From the NCBI GenBank assembly GCA_947501555.1, contig CANMWG010000002.1, forward strand, positions 258,224-322,223: a stretch of DNA of 64,000 nt. Direction: 5' to 3'. The stretch is from an uncultured Paracoccaceae bacterium (GTDB lineage: Bacteria > Pseudomonadota > Alphaproteobacteria > Rhodobacterales > Rhodobacteraceae). The translations under genes and the position numbers were made by a program. Numbering within the stretch: position 1 is the first letter of the stretch; each line of letters opens with the position of its first letter. Under the pieces are notes generated by a model. It did not search any database and had not been told where the DNA came from. It worked only from the letters and a program-made list of their open reading frames with translations. Positions 57,223 through 64,000 of the stretch are shown piece after piece.

Positions 57223-57735
57223 ATGACCTATTCAAACCTACAAATCACCTATCATTGGTTGACCGCCGCCGCGATCGCCGCCATGGCCGCATCCGGGCTC
57301 GCCTATACCTACGACTGGGTAGAAGGTGACAGTATCGCCTTTCATCAAATTGTCGGACAGATCCTGATCGTGCTGCTTGTCGCGCGCATCATCGCGCGGC
57401 TGACCTCACCACCCCGCCACGCGACAGTGCAACACGCACGATGGGAGCAGATCATCGCCCTTGTCGTCCACATCGGTTTATATCTTTGTATGGTCGCTTA
57501 TGTAGTCACGGGGTATGTCTCTGCCTCGGGACTGCGCGATCCGTTATTGATTGCCCCTGTCAACCAAGCCTTCGCCCGTTCCGATACTGGCGAGCTGATC
57601 CTTGAAGCGCATTTTGCCATCAAGTGGGTATTGCTGGGCCTCGTGTCCTTGCACATTGCCGGCGTGATCAAACATCGCTTTTGGGACAAAGACACCACGC
57701 TCTCAAACATGACACCCACCTTTCGGAAGGAATAA
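57223..57735 (+). CDS. Cytochrome b561-family protein
   Basis: A 170-aa membrane protein with four hydrophobic helices, starting MTYSNLQITYHWLTAAAIAA with GAGGTG upstream. Histidines placed as heme ligands occur in ITYHW, IAFHQIVGQ, LVVHIGLYL and SLHIAGVIKH, as in bacterial b561 proteins, which pass electrons between quinol or a periplasmic partner and two hemes. The gene directly precedes a Rieske-like protein (3-bp gap), so the two probably form an electron-transfer pair. It is inserted between nusG and rplK on the opposite strand. Confidence 0.87.
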   Translation: MTYSNLQITYHWLTAAAIAAMAASGLAYTYDWVEGDSIAFHQIVGQILIVLLVARIIARLTSPPRHATVQHARWEQIIALVVHIGLYLCMVAYVVTGYVSASGLRDPLLIAPVNQAFARSDTGELILEAHFAIKWVLLGLVSLHIAGVIKHRFWDKDTTLSNMTPTFRKE

Positions 57736-57738
57736 TGC

Positions 57739-58308
57739 ATGCAAAAAATAACTCGACGCCACGTGATCGCCACTGTTTCAAGTTCGGCAGTCTTGCTGTG
57801 CCCGGCTCTGCTGAACGCACAAACCGACATTGATACAGAATGGGCCGAGATCCCCGATGACCGCCCCATCGGAGAAACCAATTTGATCAATATCGACGCA
57901 GGTCCCGCTCAGGTTGATGTCTCAGAGCTGCAGCCCGGCGAAGTCGCCGTGATCGCCCGGCCCACTACGGACGAAGCCTATTCCGGAACTGGTATGATCC
58001 AATATGTGGCCGTTCACCGCCGCACGGCCGACCAAATCGCCTTTGGTGAGGCCAATGATCGCGAAGACCCGCTGCAAAATCCCGAATATTTCGTTGTGAA
58101 CCTTGTTTGCACACACCGTGGCAAAGCCATTGGAATCACTGGCAATCCAGATGCCCCCTTTGCCTGCACAGATCGCGGTGACCGGCATGCATCCGTTTTT
58201 GACGCATCCGGCTTCGGCGTCTCTGGCGCGTCCGAGGATGAATATCTGTCGGTTCCGGACTACACATTGACGTCTGCGGATGGTTCAGTGGTCGTGCAGT
58301 TGGCCTGA
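57739..58308 (+). CDS. Exported Rieske-like iron-sulfur protein with atypical ligand box
   Basis: A 189-aa protein. The N-terminus ITRRHVIATVSSSAVLL resembles a Tat signal (twin Arg, then hydrophobic), as expected for a cofactor protein. Box I is CTHRGKAIG (Cys124, His126). Box II reads FACTDRGDRHASVFDASG, with Cys143 and His150: six residues lie between the ligands where Rieske proteins have two, and the disulfide cysteines of CTHLGC/CPCHGS are absent. The rest (EYFVVNLVCTHRG; YLSVPDYTL) follows the Rieske fold. It may carry a modified 2Fe-2S cluster or have lost it. Confidence 0.72.
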   Translation: MQKITRRHVIATVSSSAVLLCPALLNAQTDIDTEWAEIPDDRPIGETNLINIDAGPAQVDVSELQPGEVAVIARPTTDEAYSGTGMIQYVAVHRRTADQIAFGEANDREDPLQNPEYFVVNLVCTHRGKAIGITGNPDAPFACTDRGDRHASVFDASGFGVSGASEDEYLSVPDYTLTSADGSVVVQLA

Positions 58309-58318
58309 CCAAAACGAA

Positions 58319-58343
58319 AAGGGGAGCGTTCAACGCTCCCCTT
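58319..58343. terminator. Intrinsic terminator between nusG and the Rieske-like gene
   Basis: AAGGGGAGCG pairs with CGCTCCCCTT around a 5-nt loop. On the minus strand TTCGTTTT follows, so it mainly serves nusG; it may also serve the convergent Rieske-like gene. Confidence 0.8.
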
Positions 58344-58364
58344 CATCAAATATCAGCGCAGGTG

Positions 58365-58895
58365 TTACTGCTTGGTCACTTGCGTGTATTCCAGCTCAAC
58401 TGGGGTGGCTCGGCCAAAGATTGAAACCGTCACTTTCAAGCGCTGGTTCTCTTCATCAACTTCTTCGACCATGCCATCGAAGTCCTCAAACGGCCCTTCG
58501 TTGACTTTGACCTTCTCGCCAATATCGAAGTGGATCAATGTGCGTGGGGCGTCTTCGCCTTCCTGTACACGGCCAAGGATGGCCTGCACTTCGGCATCGC
58601 GCATCGGCATTGGGCGACCTTGCGGGCCCAAGAAACCTGTAACGCGGTTGATTGAATTGATGAGGTGGTAGCCCTCATCAGACATTTCCATATGGACCAG
58701 CACATAGCCGGGCATAAAGCGACGTTCGGCAGTCACCTTCTTGTTGCGACGGATTTCGATGACCTCTTCGGTCGGAACCAGAACTTCGTCGATTTGCTCG
58801 TCGAGCCCCTGCTCTTCTGCCTTGGTCCGGATTGCTTCTGCGATCTTCTTTTCAAAGTTCGACAGAACACTCACTGAGTACCAACGTTTCGCCAT
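58365..58895 (-). CDS. nusG: Transcription elongation/antitermination factor NusG
   Basis: A 176-aa NusG with an NGN domain (RWYSVSVLSNFEKKIAEAI; RRFMPGYVLVHMEM) that binds the RNA polymerase clamp, and a C-terminal KOW domain (VKVNEGPFEDFDGMVEEVD), which in E. coli contacts Rho or S10. It has the normal length and lacks insertions. A promoter of its own is visible between secE and nusG. Confidence 0.97.
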   Translation of the reverse strand: MAKRWYSVSVLSNFEKKIAEAIRTKAEEQGLDEQIDEVLVPTEEVIEIRRNKKVTAERRFMPGYVLVHMEMSDEGYHLINSINRVTGFLGPQGRPMPMRDAEVQAILGRVQEGEDAPRTLIHFDIGEKVKVNEGPFEDFDGMVEEVDEENQRLKVTVSIFGRATPVELEYTQVTKQ

Positions 58896-59032
58896 GTTTT
58901 AGGGCCACCTTGTCACCGCAGCCACGCAGGACTGCATATTCCAATTCACTCTGCCGGACCATTCCGCCAGTCCCTAACATAAAAGCGGCGCGCAACTCGA
59001 TTCGCTACACGCCATGTCAGGGAAGTTGCAGG

Positions 59033-59061
59033 CTCATACCGCTGCCACCCAATGTTTTCAA
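59033..59061 (-). promoter_or_regulatory. Candidate promoter of nusG
   Basis: Minus-strand TTGAAA and TATGAG with a 17-bp spacer, about 140 bp upstream of nusG in the unusually long secE-nusG gap of 193 bp. Confidence 0.6.
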
Positions 59062-59088
59062 GAGGCGCGCTGCGAAATTCCGGACTGC

Positions 59089-59289
59089 TTATCCACTGAA
59101 ATATTCAAGGACGCCCGTCAAACCAGAGCGGATCAGCAAGTCGACCAGCGAAAAGAACACCGCCGTCAGCGCCGCCATGATAAAGACCATCACGGTTGTC
59201 AAAATCACCTCGCGGCGGGTCGGCCAAACAACCTTGGACACCTCGGCGCGAACTTCTTGGATAAATTTGACAGGGTTGGCGATGGCCAT
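59089..59289 (-). CDS. secE: Preprotein translocase subunit SecE
   Basis: A 66-aa SecE from the ATG at 59289 (MAIANPVKFIQEVRAE), preceded by AAAGGA. EVSKVVWPTRREVILTTVMV is the conserved cytoplasmic helix and start of the single membrane helix (about 34-58). It clamps SecY in the translocon. The frame is open 37 codons further without conservation and overlaps the upstream gene. Confidence 0.96.
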   Translation of the reverse strand: MAIANPVKFIQEVRAEVSKVVWPTRREVILTTVMVFIMAALTAVFFSLVDLLIRSGLTGVLEYFSG

Positions 59290-59363
59290 GGCTAATTGTC
59301 CTTTATGCAACACGCGGGACATACGGCGTCTGCAAGGCGATTTCAAGCCCGGCAGGGGCGATG

Positions 59364-60251
59364 TCACGTGCATTTCAGCAAGGTAACCCCTTCCATGCAC
59401 GCAATTGCGTCCACCTGAGCGGCATAGGCGGAATCGCCCTCGGCATGCGCCTTTGCATCAAATCCATCAAACGAGGGCTGATCCGGGCCCACAGGCCATA
59501 GTTTGCGCATGCCAAAGCCAGCCCGCTCGGTGTCACCTTCAGCATGACGCCGCAACGTTTCGGTCACAGCGGCAGCAGACAGACCCTCATGGATGCGCCG
59601 AGGCAATGGCTGAACCAACGTGGCCTGCTCTGGGCCAACCATCGCGGCGCAGATTTGCGCGAAGACGGCGGCGTAATCTTCTTGGCGCCACACAAAGAGC
59701 TGACGCACACCCGCTGCCCCGCGCAAACGGGTGATCAGATCGCGCCAATCCACACTCGTAATCGGGTTGATGTGCTTGTAGCGATCCAACGGCATAACAC
59801 GGCCTCCCATTAACATCTGACAATAAGCAGAGTTCAGGAAAGCTGTCGGACGACGAATGCCAACAAAAACATCTATCGGACAGCCCATCGACTGTGCGAA
59901 GGCGGTCACGCGTTCGGCGGCATGCGGATAACGTTTCTCAACAGGATAGCGGCGCGGGCTGTTCAACACGCCAATGTAGTTCTCTTCGCTGAAAACCACA
60001 CGCGTTGCGTCTTTGCGCATCAGGTCCAACTGCGCAGTGGGCGACCGCCTTGACGGATCAACCGGACCATCCTTCAGCCCAAACAAGGCCGGAATGGAAC
60101 GACCCGGTAGCCGAAAATACTTGGGGCCGTAAAACCGCACGCCTGCGTCCGCAAGCGGGGCCGCGACACTTTGCAACGAGCGCTGCAAATGGGTGGTCGC
60201 TGTCTTATGGGCACCCACATGAAAGGCGACGGTGAATTCAGGGGGGGTCAT
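59364..60251 (-). CDS. Sulfotransferase-like P-loop protein
   Basis: A 295-aa protein. The N-terminal HVGAHKTATTHLQ (residues 11-23) resembles the 5'-phosphosulfate-binding loop of sulfotransferases, and VFVGIRRPTAFLNSAYCQML resembles the 3'-phosphate motif (R-x-P followed by S). VVFSEENYIG and LFVWRQEDYA also fit this fold. There is no signal peptide. The acceptor is unknown; surface polysaccharide is a reasonable guess. It lies between trpT and secE. Confidence 0.68.
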   Translation of the reverse strand: MTPPEFTVAFHVGAHKTATTHLQRSLQSVAAPLADAGVRFYGPKYFRLPGRSIPALFGLKDGPVDPSRRSPTAQLDLMRKDATRVVFSEENYIGVLNSPRRYPVEKRYPHAAERVTAFAQSMGCPIDVFVGIRRPTAFLNSAYCQMLMGGRVMPLDRYKHINPITSVDWRDLITRLRGAAGVRQLFVWRQEDYAAVFAQICAAMVGPEQATLVQPLPRRIHEGLSAAAVTETLRRHAEGDTERAGFGMRKLWPVGPDQPSFDGFDAKAHAEGDSAYAAQVDAIACMEGVTLLKCT

Positions 60252-60288
60252 CTTGAAACGTGATCCTCCGACGGGCGGTGATCTGGTC

Positions 60289-60364
60289 TGGCAGGGGCTG
60301 AGGGACTCGAACCCACGACCCTCGGTTTTGGAGACCGATGCTCTACCAACTGAGCTAAACCCCT
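60289..60364 (-). tRNA. trpT: tRNA-Trp (anticodon CCA)
   Basis: A 76-nt cloverleaf ending in encoded CCA. Acceptor arm AGGGGTT/AGCCCCT, D-arm GCTC/GAGC, anticodon stem TCGGT/ACCGA with loop CTCCAAA, variable loop GGGTC, and T-loop TTCGAGT. In the T-stem GTGGG/CCCTC the second pair would be U-U, a mismatch not usual in this tRNA. Its place between tuf and secE is the classical tufB locus order. Confidence 0.95.
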
Positions 60365-60377
60365 ATGACCGCCTGCC

Positions 60378-60406
60378 GGACTAGTCCGAAACGAAAGCCG
60401 GATCAA
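60378..60406 (-). promoter_or_regulatory. Candidate promoter of trpT
   Basis: Minus-strand TTGATC and TAGTCC with a 17-bp spacer, ending 13 bp before the tRNA 5' end. Confidence 0.5.
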
Positions 60407-60802
60407 GAGGGAAGGTGCACCAGACGTATGTTCGCGGGCAGAAATGTCGAAAGAGAAGGGCCAGCCAAGGACCAAAGGCCTTGGCCGCCTATGTCATCGC
60501 GTCGGTGGATCGAAAAATCCGCGTTTCTTGCGGGACTTCTAGCAACGCTGCACCGGTGCTATTTGACGTTTTTGCGATCGGACCACCAAATTGCAAGTCG
60601 AAGGCCTGGACGATCTGAAAGCCGCATTGACGGCTTGGTTGATCGGAAGATGCGGCAAGAGGCGTGGAAGCGCAGAGCGAGGATTTACGCAGCAAATTAG
60701 ACGCACCCCTCGGCCGCGCGGATGCGTTGGCTGCAGATGGCTGACACACTGCGTTTCCATATGGCTTGCAGACTGTATGCATCGTATTTTCGGTAGTGCT
60801 CA

Positions 60803-60902
60803 GCGCAACCGGCGCGCTCATCTCGTCTATTGGCCCAACCCGTAAACGGCGCGACGGTGCGCACCCTTGTTGGATTGGGGGCGGATGAGGGGAGGGTGTA
60901 AA
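60803..60902 (-). repeat. Degenerate copy of the rpsJ promoter and leader
   Basis: This segment aligns with 32358-32465. It keeps the -35 box TTTACA (60897-60902) and the leader block with GGGTGCGCACCGTCGCGCC exactly, but a short deletion removes the -10 TATACG. Weak similarity continues to the CTAYCGAAA stretch that precedes rpsJ. Confidence 0.8.
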
Positions 60903-60915
60903 GGGTCAGGGCAAC

Positions 60916-61737
60916 TTAGCCATCCTGTTGTGAATATCCGTTCTGACGCTTCCAACTATCGAAACTATGCATCAAACAGCCTTCCATCCACGTGAAGTCA
61001 GAAATGCAGTCTCGGTTACCTTGGTAGGCGTAGACATAATCGGGCACTATGAACGATGGGTACTTGCCTTGATCAACCAGTGCTTTTTCCTTTTTTCTGA
61101 AACCGTTAGTCCAGCTCTCATAAGGACCCCGCTCGCCTTCTAGCCAAAAATCCTTGTTATGGAAGCTGTTCTCACGCCAACGCTTGGCAATCAATGCACA
61201 TGTGTACCATGCATCTTGGTATGACGCATTTTGCCATTGCGAATAGTCCAAAACGTCCGGCCAATTCTGCGCATCAACAAAAAAGATTCTAAAGGCAGTG
61301 CCCAAATCGCATTGAGGTTGTGAAATGATCTGCAAGAGCGGCGCGGACCCGTAGTCCCAGTTCCAGTTGCGCACTATTGCATGCCAAGTATCCGGTGACT
61401 GGTTCGGTAACCATTCCAAAAACTCTTGATCCGACATTTCAATCTTGCCTTCTACGAGCCATCGCTGGAGGAGTTCATTCTCATGCTCAGTCCGACAAAA
61501 ACGCTGCCTCATCTTTCGTTCGGCAATAATATCCGCTCTTTTATGGATTCGCCCGGGGCTGTCATGCGGATAGGTTTGTGTTTCTTCAAGGCGCTCGAGT
61601 TGGCTTGATTTTCGCAATTCCTCACTGACCCGCATTGGATCAACCACATTTCGTCGCCTTTCAGCACTGCGGAGGTGAGGCAAGACAATCAGTATCACGA
61701 CGACCACCGCGATCACTGGCAAAATATTGTCGATCAA
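60916..61737 (-). CDS. Membrane-anchored DUF4274-like protein
   Basis: A 273-aa protein with one N-terminal membrane helix (MIDNILPVIAVVVVILIVLP) and a soluble part. NWNWDYGSAPLLQIISQPQC followed by DLGTAFRIFF fits the DUF4274 pattern (N-W-D-x-G ... QP-x-CD-x-GTA). The start is a TTG at 61737, chosen because GGAGG lies 7 bp upstream and no ATG in frame does. Function unknown. It lies between tuf2 and trpT on the same strand. Confidence 0.7.
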   Translation of the reverse strand: MIDNILPVIAVVVVILIVLPHLRSAERRRNVVDPMRVSEELRKSSQLERLEETQTYPHDSPGRIHKRADIIAERKMRQRFCRTEHENELLQRWLVEGKIEMSDQEFLEWLPNQSPDTWHAIVRNWNWDYGSAPLLQIISQPQCDLGTAFRIFFVDAQNWPDVLDYSQWQNASYQDAWYTCALIAKRWRENSFHNKDFWLEGERGPYESWTNGFRKKEKALVDQGKYPSFIVPDYVYAYQGNRDCISDFTWMEGCLMHSFDSWKRQNGYSQQDG

Positions 61738-61892
61738 TTCATCGCCTCCTTCTCTCGAGCATCATGGATTGCTCAGGTCGGTGGTACAACCACTCATAGA
61801 AAGAAGTTTTCCATTTCTGCAGAGACGCATTACTTCCCAACGAGGCGTTAACTCAACTTTCTTGCCTAAAAGGAGAGTAACTGTTTGACGCT

Positions 61893-61920
61893 AAAGGCCG
61901 CCCCATGTGGAGCGGCCTTT
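61893..61920 (-). terminator. Intrinsic terminator of tuf2
   Basis: Same hairpin as after tuf1, with GGCCGC/GCGGCC and one C-A mismatch where tuf1 has a pair. It lies about 80 bp after the tuf2 stop. Confidence 0.75.
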
Positions 61921-61998
61921 GTTATTCATAACGCTGTTGTGGGTTCTCGGTGATTGCTGCGCATTCACCTGCCACCCACCAGTGCCGTTCAAGATTGT

Positions 61999-63174
61999 TT
62001 ATTCAACAATCTTTGATACGACACCCGCACCAACAGTCCGGCCACCCTCGCGGATCGCGAAGCGCAGGCCGTCTTCCATCGCAATCGGCGCGATCAGCTC
62101 AACGTTGAACTTCAGGTTGTCGCCAGGCATCACCATTTCAGTGCCCGCTGGCAGCTCAACAGTACCGGTCACGTCTGTGGTCCGGAAGTAGAACTGTGGA
62201 CGGTAGTTCGCGAAGAACGGTGTGTGACGACCGCCCTCTTCCTTGGTCAGGATATAGGCCTCAGCCTCAAACTTCGTGTGCGGCTTCACAGAACCCGGCT
62301 TACACAGGATCTGACCACGCTCAACGCCTTCACGGTCAACACCGCGCAGCAACGCACCGATGTTGTCGCCAGCTTCACCTGAATCCAGCAGCTTGCGGAA
62401 CATTTCAACGCCTGTGCAGGTCGTTTTCGATGTATCCTTGATGCCCACGATCTCAATCTCGTCACCGACATTGATTACGCCACGCTCAACACGGCCCGTC
62501 ACAACAGTACCACGACCAGAGATCGAGAACACATCCTCGATTGGCATCAGGAACGGCAGGTCAACCGCACGGGCAGGTGTTGGGATGTACTCATCCACAG
62601 CCGCCATCAGCTTTTCAATGGATTCCTTACCGATGTTGTCGTCACGCTCTTCCATCGCGGCCAGGGCCGAACCAGGGATCACAGGGATATCATCGCCAGG
62701 ATATTCGTAAGAGCTTAACAACTCGCGAATTTCCATTTCAACCAGTTCGAGCAGCTCGTCATCGTCGACCTGATCAACTTTGTTCATGTAGACAACCATA
62801 TATGGGATGCCAACCTGACGACCCAACAAGATGTGCTCACGCGTTTGCGGCATTGGGCCGTCTGCGGCGTTCACAACCAGGATCGCGCCGTCCATTTGCG
62901 CCGCACCGGTGATCATGTTTTTGACGTAGTCAGCGTGGCCGGGGCAGTCAACGTGCGCATAGTGACGCGATTCAGTCTCATATTCCACGTGTGCCGTTGA
63001 GATCGTGATCCCACGCGCCTTCTCTTCCGGCGCGCCGTCAATCTGGTCATACGCCTGGAAGTCACCAAAATACTTCGTGATCGCCGCCGTCAGCGTCGTC
63101 TTCCCGTGGTCAACGTGGCCAATCGTACCAATGTTAACGTGCGGCTTGTTACGTTCAAACTTTGCCTTTGCCAT
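61999..63174 (-). CDS. tuf: Elongation factor Tu, copy 2
   Basis: A 391-aa EF-Tu, identical in protein to copy 1 at 35743-36918. Identity of the DNA begins exactly at the start codon side (upstream sequences differ) and continues about 55 bp past the stop. It heads the tuf-trpT-secE region with its own promoter and a leader of about 50 nt. Confidence 0.98.
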   Translation of the reverse strand: MAKAKFERNKPHVNIGTIGHVDHGKTTLTAAITKYFGDFQAYDQIDGAPEEKARGITISTAHVEYETESRHYAHVDCPGHADYVKNMITGAAQMDGAILVVNAADGPMPQTREHILLGRQVGIPYMVVYMNKVDQVDDDELLELVEMEIRELLSSYEYPGDDIPVIPGSALAAMEERDDNIGKESIEKLMAAVDEYIPTPARAVDLPFLMPIEDVFSISGRGTVVTGRVERGVINVGDEIEIVGIKDTSKTTCTGVEMFRKLLDSGEAGDNIGALLRGVDREGVERGQILCKPGSVKPHTKFEAEAYILTKEEGGRHTPFFANYRPQFYFRTTDVTGTVELPAGTEMVMPGDNLKFNVELIAPIAMEDGLRFAIREGGRTVGAGVVSKIVE

Positions 63175-63229
63175 TTTGCAGGGCCCTTAATTTTGAGGGG
63201 CCAATCCGGCCCGGTCCAACATCGCGGGC

Positions 63230-63258
63230 GATGTATTGGGAATCGGCAGGGAAATCAA
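63230..63258 (-). promoter_or_regulatory. Promoter of tuf2
   Basis: Minus-strand TTGATT and TACATC with a 17-bp spacer, about 55 bp upstream of tuf2 and divergent from the YciI gene. Confidence 0.65.
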
Positions 63259-63377
63259 GCCTCCGCTTTTTCTCAGTGCATTGAAATTTTTCTGCGCAAG
63301 ATGTCGATTTCGATCCTTGTCAAACGTCTGGTATGTACGAAGGCAATTTCGCCCGCGACATCAACAGGAGACAACCC

Positions 63378-63731
63378 ATGCAATACATGTGCCTTATCTA
63401 TTCCGCCGAAGGAACTGGCCCGCAGCCCGGCACCCCTGAGTTTGGCCCCTTTATTCAGGCCTATCAGGAATTCGGCGCCGAGATGAAAGAGCGCGGTGCA
63501 ATGGTCGCAGGAGACGCCTTGCAACCAACCGCGACCGCAACGACGGTGACTGTCCGCGATGGCAAAGCCATCACAACCGATGGCCCCTTTGCGGAAACCA
63601 AGGAACAATTGGGCGGTTATTACCTGCTCGACTGTGAGAACCTGGATGATGCGTTGGCCCAGGCTGCCAAGATCCCAACTGCGACTTATGGTCGGATCGA
63701 AGTCCGCCCCGTGATGGTCTGGGACGACTAA
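63378..63731 (+). CDS. YciI/DGPF-domain protein
   Basis: A 117-aa protein from the ATG at 63378 (MQYMCLIYSAEG), preceded by AGGAG. The dimeric alpha-beta barrel family signature is TTDGPFAETKEQLGGYYLLD, with the name-giving DGPF motif intact. It is followed after 6 bp by an ECF sigma factor gene; DGPF proteins are the constant partners of the ECF42 group. The molecular role of the DGPF protein is unknown. Confidence 0.9.
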   Translation: MQYMCLIYSAEGTGPQPGTPEFGPFIQAYQEFGAEMKERGAMVAGDALQPTATATTVTVRDGKAITTDGPFAETKEQLGGYYLLDCENLDDALAQAAKIPTATYGRIEVRPVMVWDD

Positions 63732-63737
63732 GCCTTG

Positions 63738-64000
63738 ATGATGCCCCCACGTGATCCCGCGCAAGCGATTGAACGTACCCTGCGCGAAGAGTGGGGGCGC
63801 ATCCTGTCTGCCCTGACCAAATCCTTGGGCGATCTGCAATTGGCCGAGGATTGCCTGCAAGACGCCATCACCCGCGCGATGGAGGTCTGGCCCACTAAGG
63901 GCCTGCCCGACAGCCCGGCCGCGTGGTTGATCAGCACAGCCCGCAGACGTGCCATTGATCTGTTTCGGCGCGACGCCCGTTGGGCCGCGCGGGTACCGGA
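63738..64000 (+). CDS. ECF sigma factor, ECF42-like (partial, C-terminus outside window)
   Basis: The first 87 codons encode an ECF-type sigma region 2: RTLREEWGRILSALTKSLGD, AEDCLQDAITRAMEVWP and AAWLISTARRRAIDLFRRD, the last being the -10-recognition part. This pattern, with a DGPF gene directly upstream, fits ECF42 (SigJ-like/DUF6596) sigma factors, which carry a C-terminal extension instead of an anti-sigma partner. The rest lies beyond the window. Confidence 0.88.
   Translation, partial: MMPPRDPAQAIERTLREEWGRILSALTKSLGDLQLAEDCLQDAITRAMEVWPTKGLPDSPAAWLISTARRRAIDLFRRDARWAARVP

Larger units (their letters stand above)
60365..60915. other. Gene-free region upstream of tRNA-Trp
   Basis: About 550 bp with no supported gene; a 110-codon minus-strand frame (60489-60821) has no family similarity. 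It contains the likely trpT promoter at its left end and, at its right end, a degenerate copy of the rpsJ promoter and leader. Confidence 0.5.

Noticed and set aside
60489-60821. 110-codon minus-strand frame upstream of trpT
   Set aside because: It overlaps the degenerate rpsJ leader copy, has no family marks and an unusual composition.
1-64000. CRISPR arrays, complete insertion sequences, prophage or rRNA genes
   Set aside because: Looked for regularly spaced repeats, transposase motifs, phage structural genes and rRNA; none was found. The repeats seen are isolated palindromes and one direct-repeat pair.

Overview
The window is chromosomal DNA of an alphaproteobacterium, most likely of the Roseobacter group of Rhodobacteraceae. 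This rests on the character of the ribosomal proteins and RNA polymerase subunits, adk directly after secY, an ATP12-type F1-ATPase chaperone, and short GTAGG-type palindromes after stop codons. No phylogeny was run. About 40 kb on the minus strand is the transcription/translation supercluster, read from right to left: tuf2, trpT, secE, nusG, rplK, rplA, rplJ, rplL, rpoB, rpoC, rpsL, rpsG, fusA, tuf1, rpsJ, rplC, rplD, rplW, rplB, rpsS, rplV, rpsC, rplP, rpmC, rpsQ, rplN, rplX, rplE, rpsN, rpsH, rplF, rplR, rpsE, rpmD, rplO, secY, adk, rpsM, rpsK, rpoA, rplQ. Gene order and orientation are the classical ones.

Unusually, this block is cut at about eleven places by unrelated genes, many on the opposite strand. 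The inserts are: DUF4274 (tuf2/trpT), a sulfotransferase-like gene (trpT/secE), a cytochrome b561 plus Rieske-like pair (nusG/rplK), a PAS-GGDEF-EAL gene (rplA/rplJ), a glycosyltransferase and a broken autotransporter (rplL/rpoB), a lipoprotein (rpoC/rpsL), another lipoprotein (fusA/tuf1), DUF374, a decayed third tuf and a lytic transglycosylase (tuf1/rpsJ), a P-loop ATPase with a lipoprotein, DUF2892 and a DUF2200 remnant (rplW/rplB), an 11-gene island (rplP/rpmC), and a glycosyltransferase pair (rpmD/rplO). Most resulting sub-operons end in a readable intrinsic terminator and start with their own -35/-10 promoter with a 17-bp spacer, often ending in TATACG. The cluster therefore works as a string of independent transcription units.

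The left end (1-5460) holds ordinary housekeeping genes: ATP12, a HAD phosphatase, an RluC/RluD-type pseudouridine synthase, CrcB and RarA in one overlapping operon, followed by a small Xre regulator and an exported ankyrin protein. The right end (63175-64000) holds a YciI/DGPF protein and the start of an ECF sigma factor.

The most notable structural signals are: (i) the remnant of a third tuf gene near 34743-34825; (ii) a degenerate copy of the rpsJ promoter and leader upstream of trpT, suggesting an ancient duplication of tuf with the rpsJ 5' region; (iii) two families of intergenic palindromes placed next to stop codons; (iv) a diverged direct repeat of about 135-160 bp flanking an ABM-monooxygenase/MarR cassette; (v) a coupled NADAR-DUF1963 gene pair; and (vi) a Rieske-like protein with atypical ligand spacing. 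No CRISPR array, complete insertion sequence, rRNA gene or phage was seen.
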